From Pseudomonadota bacterium (GTDB lineage: Bacteria > Cyanobacteriota > Vampirovibrionia > Obscuribacterales > Obscuribacteraceae), in the NCBI GenBank assembly GCA_021324135.1, contig JAJPJO010000341.1, positions 1 through 32,874 of the forward strand: 32,874 nucleotides of DNA, written 5' to 3'. Below, one piece after another: positions 1 to 7,971 of this stretch; the stretch's first letter is position 1, and each line of letters starts with the position of its first letter. The notes under the pieces are model-generated. The model had not been told where the DNA came from. It was given only the letters and a program-made list of their open reading frames with translations, and did no database searches. The position numbers and the translations under genes were made by a program.

Positions 1-237
1 GAAATTGCCTTGTTTTGGTTGATGTCTGTGTCTTGGTAAACCAGATAATCAGCCAAATGACAGGGCATTTCAACTTACTTTGATATCACTCCCGTGAATA
101 ATGCGGGTGCTATTGGCATACTTGATCGTTTAGTACTTAATAATTAAGTATGAAAAACGATAGTAGGCTCGCTTTGAAGGGCGAGATGCAGAGTCCACTC
201 TCTGCACCACGCCCCCCGGGGCGGGCTTGCGCCCGCC
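1..237. other. AT-rich intergenic start of window with palindromes
   Basis: No gene is visible here. The stretch is AT-rich up to about 180. It contains a perfect AT-only-core palindrome at 134-150 (8-bp arms around a single A), a hairpin at 187-206 (7-bp arms, 6-nt loop) and a GC-rich hairpin at 221-236 that abuts the stop codon of the minus-strand gene ending at 238. The 221-236 hairpin could help terminate that gene, but no T-run follows it on the minus strand. The palindrome could be an operator; nothing in the sequence says for which gene. Confidence 0.5.
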
Positions 238-621
238 TTATTCGATGGCACTCCAGTTCAGCTCGAAGGCGTTGCGGCCGCCCGCGTAGCACTTCTCCTG
301 GAAGGTCATGCGCGCCACGCGACCGGGCACCTTGATCTCCAGGAAGCTGTTGAAGCGCTGGACCAGGCGGTGCACCCTGCCCTTGAGCATGGGCACCTCG
401 TTTTGGCCCTGACCCAGGGTGTACAACATCAGGACGCCGTCCAGGCGGGAGGCGCCGCAGAGGCGGACGTAGACGTTGCCGTCATTCCCGAGCGTGAACT
501 CGAGCACGTGCGCGGCACCGGTCTCGCTCCTCACCTGGCGGAAGTCATCATCGAAAGCGAGGCGAGCGCTATGCCCCGGCTTGATGATGGCCCCGAAGAC
601 GTTGAGCTCGTTGTAGCGCAT
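238..621 (-). CDS. hypothetical protein, 127 aa
   Basis: I do not recognise the family. The reading frame can be extended upstream to 702, but the ATG at 621 has a clear ribosome binding site (AAAGGAG about 7 nt before it), so I place the start there. The predicted protein is soluble, with no signal peptide or membrane segment. It is rich in alternating hydrophobic/charged stretches that look like beta strands (for example around VYVRL and FLEIKV), so a small beta-barrel or beta-sandwich fold is possible. The gene stands alone: the next gene on the same strand starts beyond 1000 and a hairpin lies between. It ends against a GC-rich hairpin at 221-236. Codon use matches the neighbouring genes. 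Function is unknown. Confidence 0.7.
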   Translation of the reverse strand: MRYNELNVFGAIIKPGHSARLAFDDDFRQVRSETGAAHVLEFTLGNDGNVYVRLCGASRLDGVLMLYTLGQGQNEVPMLKGRVHRLVQRFNSFLEIKVPGRVARMTFQEKCYAGGRNAFELNWSAIE

Positions 622-763
622 GGCATTCTCCTTTCGGATTCGGCGCCATGGAGCCGTCCCTTGCGGGAAAGTAACGGGTTGAGAGAAAACGTCGTGCATC
701 AAGAGCGCAGCGTAGCTACGCGTTATGTTTGTGGTGATCGGGATCAGGCAATGCTTTTGGCGT

Positions 764-973
764 TTAGATCCAGTTGAAAATGATTACAGGAAGATAGCCG
801 CATCCTAGCAAAGCGATTGCCAAGAGGCTATTGATTTTCCGACTCCATGCAGAATGGCTTATGGCGCGGTTTGCGCCCAATATATTCAGGAATATCATTA
901 GCACCTTCATCGCTTGGTATGTAGACAGGTAGTATGTATAAGAGTAGTAGCTTCGGCGATCAATGATTGGCAT
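764..973 (-). CDS. possible small membrane protein, 69 aa
   Basis: This is a doubtful AT-rich ORF in an otherwise empty gap. The translation has a Tyr/Ser-rich N-terminus and two hydrophobic segments at about residues 21-34 and 47-68, the second long enough to cross a membrane. In its favour are the hydrophobic pattern and the lack of a competing gene. Against it are the weak ribosome binding site (GGTGG) and a base composition unlike the flanking genes. A strong hairpin at 996-1031 separates it from the M28 peptidase upstream, so it would need its own promoter inside or next to that hairpin. It may be chance. Confidence 0.25.
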   Translation of the reverse strand: MPIIDRRSYYSYTYYLSTYQAMKVLMIFLNILGANRAISHSAWSRKINSLLAIALLGCGYLPVIIFNWI

Positions 974-995
974 GAGAAACCACCAGCGGAGAAGT

Positions 996-1031
996 GAAAC
1001 GGAAAGGATGAATGCTCATCCTCTCCGTTTC
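996..1031 (-). terminator. hairpin terminator of the M28 peptidase gene
   Basis: Two 16-bp arms (996-1011 and 1016-1031) pair with one G-U wobble around a 4-nt loop, 34 bp past the stop codon of the minus-strand peptidase. There is no long T-run on the minus strand, so this is either an imperfect intrinsic terminator or an RNA-stabilising 3' hairpin. Confidence 0.7.
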
Positions 1032-1064
1032 CAAAGTTCCAGTGCCGGCGCTTGTGCTCGCCTG

Positions 1065-2114
1065 TTACTCGTCCGTCAAGACAGAGGTTATCCGCACCAA
1101 TCCCGATACCAATCGAGCCATGTGGTCGAAGTTCAGTTTGTCGGTCGTGTCTTCCATTGTGTGCAGGAAGGGATTACGGAAATTCGACGTGTCCGTCATC
1201 ATCAGCGCCGGATAGCCGAACTGCCAGAATGCCCAGTGATCCGAGCGGTTGATGTCCTGGAAGCGATCCGGCGCAGCCGCACCCTCTGAGGGGAAACGTA
1301 CATGCTCGCGGAATGCCCCTACCACCTTCTTCACCCAGGCTCTGGATTGGACGTTTCCGACAAAGGCGATGAAGTTGCCCGTGTCGGGATAGAAGAGATT
1401 GAAGGGGAAGGGATAATGCTGGGAGCCCGGCTGGTCGGAATAATAGCCGAGCATCTCAAGCGAGATCATCCCGACGATCTTTTCACCGCGCTCATGGCAC
1501 AACCGCGCATACTGGTAGCTGCCCATGTTTTCCCATGCCTCACCGCTATCCTCTTCGTTGGGGAAGGCGACGAAGCGAATGGTGCGCTTGGGCTTGCTGA
1601 AACGCAACATGCGTGCCAGCTCCAGGAGAGCCGCCACGGCGCTGGCATTGTCATCGGCGCCTTTGGTGCCGCGGGTGGTGTCATAGTGGGCGCCGTAGAC
1701 GACTATCTCGTCCGGACGCTCAGTACCGACGACCTCGGCAATGATGTTTACCAGCTTGTGGCCTTTGAAGTCGAAGACCTGCCGGCTGAGAGTGCAGGAA
1801 ACAGCGTTTTCACCGGAGCTGAGCAGCCTCGCTCGTGGATCCACCACCTCGATGTAGCCGGACTCGGCGAATTGGCCGCTGATATAGCTGACGGAGCGCT
1901 CCAGGCTCATGGGCACGTCAATGTGCCGCACGCCGATCGTGTCGGCAAGGCTGCGCACATGCCAGCGAAGCCGAGTGGCGAGGCGCCGTTCGGTGAAGCC
2001 GGGATCGGACAAGCGTCCGTTATGGCTCTTGCCGGGCATGCTGATGTAGGGCGCGAAGAAGGGGTAGAGGGCAGCGCGCATCAGGAAGCGCTGCAGGTTT
2101 TTTAGTGCAGGCAT
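1065..2114 (-). CDS. M28 family zinc peptidase
   Basis: Predicted co-catalytic zinc aminopeptidase/carboxypeptidase of clan MH, which removes terminal residues from peptides. With the start at 2114 (349 aa) the zinc-site motifs appear in family order: GAHYDT (His143), GADDN (Asp154, bridging ligand), NEEDSG (Glu187 as catalytic base, Glu188 as ligand), SLEMLGYY (Glu220), SDHWAFW (Asp292) and a final His318. The frame stays open to 2177, but an AGGA sequence about 8 nt before 2114 favours the shorter form. The first 30 residues are only moderately hydrophobic and I see no convincing signal peptide, so location is unclear. The gene follows the patatin gene on the same strand with a gap of about 190 bp holding a strong hairpin at 2246-2280, so co-transcription is uncertain. 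Confidence 0.92.
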   Translation of the reverse strand: MPALKNLQRFLMRAALYPFFAPYISMPGKSHNGRLSDPGFTERRLATRLRWHVRSLADTIGVRHIDVPMSLERSVSYISGQFAESGYIEVVDPRARLLSSGENAVSCTLSRQVFDFKGHKLVNIIAEVVGTERPDEIVVYGAHYDTTRGTKGADDNASAVAALLELARMLRFSKPKRTIRFVAFPNEEDSGEAWENMGSYQYARLCHERGEKIVGMISLEMLGYYSDQPGSQHYPFPFNLFYPDTGNFIAFVGNVQSRAWVKKVVGAFREHVRFPSEGAAAPDRFQDINRSDHWAFWQFGYPALMMTDTSNFRNPFLHTMEDTTDKLNFDHMARLVSGLVRITSVLTDE

Positions 2115-2245
2115 GACAGTTGTCCTATTCGTTCTACCGTGCATGGCGCAGGACCAGGGCTTCATGCCAGTTGACACGCGAGGTCAACCGGCACAAAGCC
2201 CTGGTGGCGCCCTGGACGATCTTCGCCGAGCATGCATTGCAGCCT

Positions 2246-2280
2246 TCGCCGTGCCCGGACTGTTGCCGGGGCAGCGGCGA
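2246..2280 (-). terminator. stem-loop between patatin and M28 genes
   Basis: A GC-rich hairpin with a 6-bp outer stem (2246-2251 with 2275-2280), a second stem of about 7 bp (2252-2258 with 2266-2273, one bulge) and a 7-nt loop lies just past the stop of the patatin gene. No T-run follows on the minus strand, so it may attenuate rather than fully terminate. Confidence 0.45.
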
Positions 2281-2302
2281 TTTGCGCAGTGCATCAGGCG
2301 TT

Positions 2303-3355
2303 TCAAGCAGTAAAGCCATGGGCGGCAAACAACGCCTCCACGTTGGACACGAAGCTGTGCCAGATCGATTCGTCGGCAACTGCCGCTTCGAGCTTTTCGC
2401 AAAGCTCGATGGCCGCAGCTCGACGCTCGGGTGCAATCAGCTTCGCCTTGTCCAGCCGGCGGACAGCGGCGCTGAATGAAACGGTGATCGCCATCCACTT
2501 CTCGAGCTTGCTCAGGTTGAAGCTCAGTCCGTGGAATGCCTTCACCGGCGGTGGCGCGATGACGATGTTGCCACGCGACTCGTCTGGATGCGGTCCCTCG
2601 ATCGAACCGCAGCTGCCGCCGCAGTTGAGGTGCCAGAGGAAGCGGAGAATGCGCGAGCTTTTGATCGTGTCCTCGCCCATGTCGAAGGCGATAATGCGAT
2701 CGGGGCTGGCGCCGAACATTTTCTCCACAGGCTCGGTCGGGCAACTGCCGGCATCGCCGATGGCGCCGTCGAACAGGTGCCAGCCGCTATAGAGCACGGG
2801 GTCGATGATGCCGGGGATGGCGCAGGTGGCAAGCACTGCCGTTCCTACGCTCATCGGACCTTCAAACCCCTCGGGACGGCGATGCTTCGTCCAGTTCCAG
2901 TGCGAACCGTCGTGCATGAGCACGATCGAATGCCCGCTGCTGCTGGTGGCAAGCGTCCAGAAGCGCTTGGACCAGGTGGAAACGTTCTCGTCGATGAAGT
3001 TCTTAAGCGGCTCGCCCGAGTAGATGCCTTGGCGCGGCTTGGTCATCTCGTAGCGATACTTGGACAAGAGCGCCCAGATCCGGCGAAGCAGACCGGCTTT
3101 GTTGATGAGGAATTTGGAGAAATCGGCAGCCAGCGATAGCCGCAAGAGCTCGTGGGCATCGACGCCGTGCGCATAGAGCGCCGCAGGAATCGCGCCGCCG
3201 CTGATACCACCGATGGTGGCGAAGCGGTTGAATCCACAAAGCTCGAAGGCAGCGATTGCGCCGGCTGCACCTAATATCGCCTTGGAACCTCCGGCTCCAA
3301 AAACGACATGGAACTCACTGGAGTTCCCAGGCAGGGCCTCCACTTTGGTGTTCAT
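2303..3355 (-). CDS. patatin-like phospholipase
   Basis: Predicted acyl hydrolase with a Ser-Asp dyad. The N-terminal oxyanion-hole glycines are in GAGGSKA (residues 20-26). The nucleophile elbow is GGISGGAIPA with Ser52 in a GxSxG motif. The catalytic Asp is in DGAIGD (Asp196). These match the patatin family (ExoU/RssA-like), which cleaves phospholipids or other lipid esters. The protein is 350 aa with no signal peptide. The region after about residue 210 has basic and cysteine-containing segments of unknown role. The ATG at 3355 gives the oxyanion motif near residue 20, normal for the family, so this start is reasonable. The upstream gap of about 570 bp would hold its promoter. The substrate cannot be told from sequence. 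Confidence 0.92.
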   Translation of the reverse strand: MNTKVEALPGNSSEFHVVFGAGGSKAILGAAGAIAAFELCGFNRFATIGGISGGAIPAALYAHGVDAHELLRLSLAADFSKFLINKAGLLRRIWALLSKYRYEMTKPRQGIYSGEPLKNFIDENVSTWSKRFWTLATSSSGHSIVLMHDGSHWNWTKHRRPEGFEGPMSVGTAVLATCAIPGIIDPVLYSGWHLFDGAIGDAGSCPTEPVEKMFGASPDRIIAFDMGEDTIKSSRILRFLWHLNCGGSCGSIEGPHPDESRGNIVIAPPPVKAFHGLSFNLSKLEKWMAITVSFSAAVRRLDKAKLIAPERRAAAIELCEKLEAAVADESIWHSFVSNVEALFAAHGFTA

Positions 3356-3724
3356 GACTTATTCTCGGGGTTACTCGGCTCTGAGACAAACGGCGGATGC
3401 AGCCAGCCTCAGTCTGAAGGAATCAACCAGCCCGACATCCAAAAAACCAGTCCTGAGAGCACCGCTCGGGCAATCCATCTCAATCGATTGGCGGTCAATT
3501 CGACAGCCAACCTGATTCGCAGAGAGTACCCAAACGGCCGCCAGAAGAGTGCGGAATTTGCTTTCTCAAAACAGAGTTTTTTCAAACGAGCGCAGGTTGT
3601 TCTTTACAAAAAAGACGCATGTAAACGATTCGCAGTGAGAGTAACAAGTAAGCATCGGAAATCTCTCAATCTAGCTCAATATACTAACTAGATCTCAGTT
3701 TCATACTGGCGATAGCTTGTACAT

Positions 3725-3784
3725 CTCAACAACTTGAGTACGTGATCGAGTTGAGTATGTGATTGAGTTGAGTAAGTGATCAGC
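3725..3784 (+). promoter_or_regulatory. three 17-bp direct repeats (candidate operator) plus inverted repeat
   Basis: Three head-to-tail copies of TTGAGTAYGTGATYGAG lie at 3734-3750, 3751-3767 and 3768-3784, the last diverging at its 3' end. The first copy also forms the right arm of a CTCAA-N4-TTGAG inverted repeat at 3725-3738. The spacing is close to 1.6 helical turns. The array sits about 70 bp upstream of a TATAAT box and 150 bp upstream of the dehydrogenase start, as expected of a regulator-binding array. The regulator is not identifiable here. Confidence 0.55.
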
Positions 3785-3853
3785 GCGCTGCAATCGTTCT
3801 TCTCAAAACTATGCAATTGCCACTGCATCAGAACGGTCCCGAGCCCGTGGGGC

Positions 3854-3859
3854 TATAAT
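3854..3859 (+). promoter_or_regulatory. candidate -10 box for the sorbitol-dehydrogenase-like gene
   Basis: A perfect TATAAT lies 70 bp upstream of the start codon at 3930. No good -35 element stands 16-18 bp upstream, which fits a promoter that needs an activator, possibly one bound at the 17-bp repeats. Confidence 0.4.
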
Positions 3860-3929
3860 GCTCATCCACTGCCAACGCGCATACCCAGTTAATTTCGAGC
3901 AACCGCCTTTAAATACGAGGTAATAGACC

Positions 3930-4970
3930 ATGAAGGTAAAAGCTGGCGTACTTGAGAAAGCCAACGTCTTCGGGATCAAGGAAGTGGACATTCCCGATCC
4001 GGCTCCGGATCAGATTCTGGTGAAGACGAAAGCTGTCGGCATCTGCGGATCCGACGTTCACTATTACCTCGAAGGCAGAATCGGCCCATACATAGTTAAC
4101 GAGCCTCTGATACTGGGTCATGAAACGGCCGGTCAAGTCGCCAAAGTCGGGAAGAACGTCAAGCATCTCAAAGAAGGCGATCGGGTGGCGCTCGAGCCCG
4201 GTGTTCCCTGCGGCTGCACTGATTTTGTCAAACGCGGGCTCTACAACTTGTGCCCGAGCATCCAATTTTTCGCCACCCCTCCTGTGCATGGAACATTCGC
4301 CGAATACTTCGTGCACGACGCCAACTTTGCGTTCCGCCTTCCGGACAATGTCTCGTTCGAAGAAGGCGCCATGTGCGAGCCGCTCTCGGTCGGCATCCAC
4401 GCCACGCGCCAGGGCTCGGTCGGGCTGGGCTCGCGCGTTCTGATCACCGGCGCCGGTCCAATCGGACTGGTCAACACTCTTTGTGCTAAAGCGGCTGGAG
4501 CCGGCATCATTGCCGTGGTTGAAACGCACGAGAACCGCATCAAGATGGCAAAGGAATGCGGCGCCACGCATGCATTCAAAACATTCAATCAAGAAGAGAT
4601 TCTGCAACTCACACAAGACGCCACATACGGTGAAGGTTTCGACGTCGTGATCGAATGCTCGGGCGCCGGCTCGGCGGCTCAGACTGCTGTTAAGGCTCTG
4701 AAGCCGGGTGGAACGCTCGTGTTCGTCGGACTGTTCAGCCAGCTCGAGGTGCCGATGGATTTGAACGCCATTACGCAGAAAGAGCTGACATACAAAGGCG
4801 TTTTCCGCTACCGAAACACCTATCCGACGGCAATCGACTTGATTGCCTCCGGACGCCTGGATGTCAAACCGTTGATCACCAAACGTTTCCCCTGGCAGCA
4901 AGTCAAAGATGCCATGGATTGCGCCCATAAAGAAGCGAGCAGCCAGATCAAAGTGATGACCGAGTGGTAA
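3930..4970 (+). CDS. zinc-dependent medium-chain dehydrogenase, sorbitol/xylitol dehydrogenase type
   Basis: Predicted NAD-linked oxidation of a polyol to its ketose in the cytoplasm. At 346 aa it has the normal size. Catalytic-zinc residues are visible: Cys39 in GICGSD, His64-Glu65 in GHE, and Glu150 in CEPLSVG. The Rossmann motif GAGPIG is at 174-179, followed by an acidic Glu199 that favours NAD. The segment EPGVPC...LYNLCP...FFATPP is characteristic of the sorbitol dehydrogenase branch. The structural-zinc lobe is damaged: Cys94 and Cys108 remain, but the second Cys is shifted to position 96 and the third is Val100, so a structural zinc is unlikely, as in animal sorbitol dehydrogenases. 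Upstream lie operator-like repeats and a TATAAT box; downstream is a terminator. It is a single-gene unit. The substrate could also be another polyol. Confidence 0.9.
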   Translation: MKVKAGVLEKANVFGIKEVDIPDPAPDQILVKTKAVGICGSDVHYYLEGRIGPYIVNEPLILGHETAGQVAKVGKNVKHLKEGDRVALEPGVPCGCTDFVKRGLYNLCPSIQFFATPPVHGTFAEYFVHDANFAFRLPDNVSFEEGAMCEPLSVGIHATRQGSVGLGSRVLITGAGPIGLVNTLCAKAAGAGIIAVVETHENRIKMAKECGATHAFKTFNQEEILQLTQDATYGEGFDVVIECSGAGSAAQTAVKALKPGGTLVFVGLFSQLEVPMDLNAITQKELTYKGVFRYRNTYPTAIDLIASGRLDVKPLITKRFPWQQVKDAMDCAHKEASSQIKVMTEW

Positions 4971-5007
4971 ACCCGCCAGTCTGATCAGCCAGAAAAAAAT
5001 CTCCGCG

Positions 5008-5039
5008 CAGCCGGTGTTCGAATCGAAGAACACCGGCTG
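5008..5039. terminator. bidirectional intrinsic terminator
   Basis: Perfect 12-bp arms at 5008-5019 and 5028-5039 enclose an 8-nt loop, 37 bp after the dehydrogenase stop. A run of seven A lies just to the left (T on the minus strand) and a T-rich stretch follows on the right, so it can work in both directions. Confidence 0.8.
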
Positions 5040-5655
5040 TTCATATTCTTGAAAGCATGTGCTTGTACGTTGTTCGTTCCATGAGCTTGTATGTAATGAA
5101 GAGTCTCGACATGACTCAAGTCTTTAAGACTGAACGATTTGGTCTCATGTACAGCATGTTAAGTGTTTGCAAAGCTGCGCGAATAGTCACGCGCTCTTTG
5201 GGTATTGGTCCCCTCTCGACCTCATTTTTCAGGGGTTCTCGTAACCGCGCAAGTTGTCAAGTATTGAAGCCTGTTCTGGGTCTCTCATCGTTAAATGCAG
5301 TCCTCACAAGCATTTTGATATCACGAGTGCTAATTCCGCGGTTCTTTCCAATGCAAAAGCCTCATTGCTTTAGATCTTCTCAAAAGTTAGTTTGTAAGCA
5401 CCTTTCCGACATGTGCTTTTAAGGCATTAACACCGCTGTATCTCTAGAGTAACCACGCACAACGAGCGCTATTCGCTACTGCCCCGGCAGTGCGGAAACA
5501 CACTCTGTCTCGCGCGGTTGCTCTGAAGCACAAAGGAAGGAACCTCGGCTGGCCTGCTCTCGCTCGCATACACCGGCATCTGCTGGTGCGTGGGGCAGGC
5601 TGGCGCAGTTTTCTTTGTCGAACCTCACCGAACTTACCGCCGAGCGCTCGGTGGG
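5040..5655. other. intergenic region without a clear gene
   Basis: This gap of about 620 bp has mixed base composition. A 121-aa open frame at 5057-5422 has no ribosome binding site and an unconvincing composition, so I do not call it. A small hairpin lies at 5396-5418. The region must contain the promoter of the HAD gene, but I could not place a clear -35/-10 pair. Confidence 0.5.
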
Positions 5656-5673
5656 GTTTGGTACAAACCAAAC
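5656..5673 (+). promoter_or_regulatory. hairpin directly before the HAD ribosome binding site
   Basis: Seven-bp arms (5656-5662 and 5667-5673) with a 4-nt loop end one base before the AGGAG at 5674-5678. In mRNA this could protect the 5' end or modulate ribosome access. Similar hairpins stand before two other genes of this cluster. Confidence 0.45.
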
Positions 5674-5685
5674 AGGAGATTCCTT

Positions 5686-6462
5686 ATGACACCAAAAACA
5701 ACAAAGACTCGCGCTTGGCAGGATGCCTGGCGTGAGAAACTGGCGCGTTGCCACAAACGCCTCTGGTTGAAGGACCTGGACGGCACTTGCTGGGGCGACA
5801 TTCTCGTCGTTCTCAACGAGGCATTCGGTCCGCTCGACGAGACTGGCGAGAAGCGCTGGAAGCGGTACGACCGCGCTTTCAAGATCGAGGGCACCATGAC
5901 CAACGGCGCCCATCTGGAAGCCGAGTATCGCGACCTGCTCGCCGCCAAGTCGCTGAGTGAACTGATCGCCTGGCTCAAGGACAACCATCGTCTGGTGCCC
6001 GGCATCAAGGAGTTCATGGCGCGGCTCGCTGCCAATCAGATTAGCCCCGTGTGCATCTCCAACGGTGCATGCGAAATCGCCCACGAGATGATGTCTTACC
6101 ACGGCATCGAGATGCCCGGCGTGTGCAATTCGCTCCTCTTCACCGAGGCTGGCGAGTTCGATCGCATGGATTTCTTCCATGACGAGCACGTCGGCATCGA
6201 CAAGGGCGAGCTGGTCAAGCTGGCAGTCGAGCTGGGCTACGAGGTCGTCGGCTGTTCCGGCGATTCGAAGGGCGACATTAGCCTGGTCACGGAGACCGCC
6301 AGGGTCGATGGCATCACACTGTCCATCGGCACGCACGGTCTCACGGACTGGATCAGGACGAACGAGGGCATCCTCGTTCCGAAGCACACGTGGTTCGGTG
6401 TGAGCGATTACACCGAGGCGCTGGAAGTCGAGGCGGTCACGTCTCGCATTGACCGAAAGTAG
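5686..6462 (+). CDS. HAD-superfamily phosphatase
   Basis: Predicted phosphomonoesterase, 258 aa. The HAD motifs are all present: motif I KDLDGT (nucleophile Asp30, acid/base Asp32), motif II ISNG (Ser125), motif III Lys in GIDKGEL (Lys173) and motif IV GDSKGD (Asp193, Asp197). A helical cap lies between motifs I and II, as in the phosphoserine phosphatase/MtnX-like branch. An open frame runs upstream to 5590, but AGGAG at 5674-5678 fixes the start at 5686. The gene is followed by a strong terminator at 6491-6529 and then by a dehydrogenase on the same strand. The substrate is not evident; a sugar or polyol phosphate is a context-based guess only. Confidence 0.85.
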   Translation: MTPKTTKTRAWQDAWREKLARCHKRLWLKDLDGTCWGDILVVLNEAFGPLDETGEKRWKRYDRAFKIEGTMTNGAHLEAEYRDLLAAKSLSELIAWLKDNHRLVPGIKEFMARLAANQISPVCISNGACEIAHEMMSYHGIEMPGVCNSLLFTEAGEFDRMDFFHDEHVGIDKGELVKLAVELGYEVVGCSGDSKGDISLVTETARVDGITLSIGTHGLTDWIRTNEGILVPKHTWFGVSDYTEALEVEAVTSRIDRK

Positions 6463-6490
6463 GGCGCGGATACAAACGAAGCGCACTACC

Positions 6491-6529
6491 GGCGGTGCCT
6501 GCATGGTGTGGGTACCGCCTCCTTTTTTT
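6491..6529 (+). terminator. intrinsic terminator after the HAD gene
   Basis: Nine-bp arms (6491-6499 and 6511-6519, one G-U pair) are followed by a run of seven T at 6523-6529. This separates the HAD gene from the next dehydrogenase, so the latter needs its own promoter or read-through. Confidence 0.85.
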
Positions 6530-6600
6530 GAACCCGGAACAGGCAAAACGGGCACTGCGGTGACGTTTTGCTGAAGCCAAAAAAGTAAAGGAACAGAGAC

Positions 6601-7935
6601 ATGACACAAACTCGCACTCTCCGCCGGTGGGACGTCACCGGCAAGCACCAGCTCGCCTGCGTAGGCTTCGAGCTGCCCGAGCTGCCCGCCGATCGCGTGC
6701 GGCTCTCGTTCATCTGCAATGGTATCTGCGGCAGCGACACCCACATGTTCCACACCGGCGCCGTTCACCCCGGCCACAAGGGAGCCCATCAGCCGCTCAC
6801 CCTCGGTCACGAGCTCATCGCTCGCGTCGAGGAGTGCGGCGAGTCGGTGACCGGACTGGCCGTCGGTGACGTCGTCGCCGTGGAGCCGGGTCTGCCGTGC
6901 GGCACCTGCGCCAACTGCCGCAAGGGCCGCTACCACTGCTGCCCGAAGACCATGTACATGGGCACGCCTCCGCAGAACGGTGGTCTGGCCGATGAATTCC
7001 ATTGGCCCGGGCACTGGTGCCACAAGCTGCCGGCTTCGCTGGCCGCTAACCCCGTCCTCGCGAGCCTCGTCGAGCCTCTGGCGGCATGCCGTCAGGCGCT
7101 CGAGCTGCGCAATCGGATTGTTCCCGAGCGCGCCGAGGACGAGTGGACGGTGATCGTCGGTACGGGCGCCATGGCGCTCGGCGTGCTGGCTGTCATCAAG
7201 GCCACGAACAAGGCCGAGAAGGTGATGGTCATTGGGCGCTCGGCCAAAGCGCTCAAGTTCGCCAAGGACTTCGGCGCCGACTTGACTCTCCAGTTGAGCG
7301 GCATCGACCCCAAGGCGACCGCCGAGTCGGTTCTCAAGGACCGCGCGGAGCTCTTCCGCACGGACCACTTCGACAGCGACGAAACGCTCGAGGCCGAGTT
7401 CGCGGACGACGCCGCCTGCCTGGCCGCAGCCAAAGCTGCGCGCGAGGCGGCCAAGCGCGTTCGTGCGCACGGCGCTCACCTGCTCGAGATCGAGGCGGAG
7501 ATGTCCCGCGAAGCGATTTCGGCAGCGGCCAACGTCCTGATCAAGGAGAACGCCGCGGTCATGGCCCAGGCGCAGACCCACGCGAACGGCTACATCTCGA
7601 GCCTGTTCGAGTGCACCGGCGACGAGCGCTTGCTCGAGACGATCATCAACAGCAAGTGCATGCTGGCTGACGGCGTGGTCATCGGTCTGGGCTGCCATTA
7701 CGGTGTCAGCTTCGACGTGGCCATGCTGCGCCGTCTGGAACTGGCCTTCCAGCCGGTGCGCCGCTCCTGCAATCAGTTTCCGCCGACCATCGCGCTCCTG
7801 AACGAGCACCCCGAGCTGTTTCAGCCGCTCGTGGGCAGCACGGTCAAGTTCGATGACTTCGGCAAGCTGATGAACGGCGAGGCGAAGGCCGACGAGACGG
7901 GGACGGGCGGCCCCAAGTGCGTGGTGGTCAGGTAA
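6601..7935 (+). CDS. zinc-dependent medium-chain dehydrogenase with a long helical insertion
   Basis: Predicted alcohol/polyol dehydrogenase, 444 aa, about 90 residues longer than usual. Catalytic zinc residues are Cys43 (GICGSD), His70-Glu71 (GHE) and Glu158 (VEPLAAC). The structural-zinc lobe is complete, with Cys100, Cys103, Cys106 and Cys113/114. The nucleotide-binding loop is GTGAMALG (187-194), with Ala in place of the last glycine of GxGxxG. After the second Rossmann strands (FGADLTL, about 224) comes an inserted, strongly charged Ala/Glu/Arg-rich helical segment at about 236-325. The usual FECTG then follows at 336-340. The start is fixed by AAAGGA 9 nt upstream. Codon use is strongly GC-biased. 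The substrate is unknown; the insertion may serve oligomerisation or partner binding. Confidence 0.88.
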   Translation: MTQTRTLRRWDVTGKHQLACVGFELPELPADRVRLSFICNGICGSDTHMFHTGAVHPGHKGAHQPLTLGHELIARVEECGESVTGLAVGDVVAVEPGLPCGTCANCRKGRYHCCPKTMYMGTPPQNGGLADEFHWPGHWCHKLPASLAANPVLASLVEPLAACRQALELRNRIVPERAEDEWTVIVGTGAMALGVLAVIKATNKAEKVMVIGRSAKALKFAKDFGADLTLQLSGIDPKATAESVLKDRAELFRTDHFDSDETLEAEFADDAACLAAAKAAREAAKRVRAHGAHLLEIEAEMSREAISAAANVLIKENAAVMAQAQTHANGYISSLFECTGDERLLETIINSKCMLADGVVIGLGCHYGVSFDVAMLRRLELAFQPVRRSCNQFPPTIALLNEHPELFQPLVGSTVKFDDFGKLMNGEAKADETGTGGPKCVVVR

Positions 7936-7971
7936 TCCCACCTGGCTTCCACCCGCCCAGTTAACCTGAGC

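Larger units (their letters stand above)
3356..3929. other. divergent intergenic region with regulatory repeats
   Basis: This gap of about 570 bp lies between the leftward patatin gene and the rightward dehydrogenase gene. I see no convincing gene. The ORFs that cross it lack ribosome binding sites and protein-like composition. It holds the 17-bp direct repeats at 3734-3784 and a TATAAT box, both described separately. Confidence 0.6.

Noticed and set aside
3734-3784. The 17-bp repeats as a CRISPR array
   Set aside because: The copies are directly adjacent with no spacers and only three in number, and no cas gene is present.
3909-5033. A 374-residue minus-strand frame opposite the sorbitol-dehydrogenase-like gene
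   Set aside because: The plus strand encodes a full-length enzyme with all catalytic zinc residues. The antisense frame matches nothing recognisable.
5008-5039. TTCGAATC inside a hairpin, resembling a tRNA T-arm
   Set aside because: No acceptor stem, D-arm or anticodon arm around it; the 12-bp stem and flanking A/T runs fit a terminator.
5057-5422. A 121-residue plus-strand frame in the gap after the first dehydrogenase
   Set aside because: No ribosome binding site, several early Met codons without context, and a random-looking Ser/Leu-rich translation.
5476-7941. An 821-residue open frame on the minus strand across the HAD and dehydrogenase genes
   Set aside because: It is antisense to two genes with clear catalytic motifs and good ribosome binding sites. 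Its translation is low-quality His/Gly/Ala/Val-rich, typical of the opposite strand of GC-rich genes.
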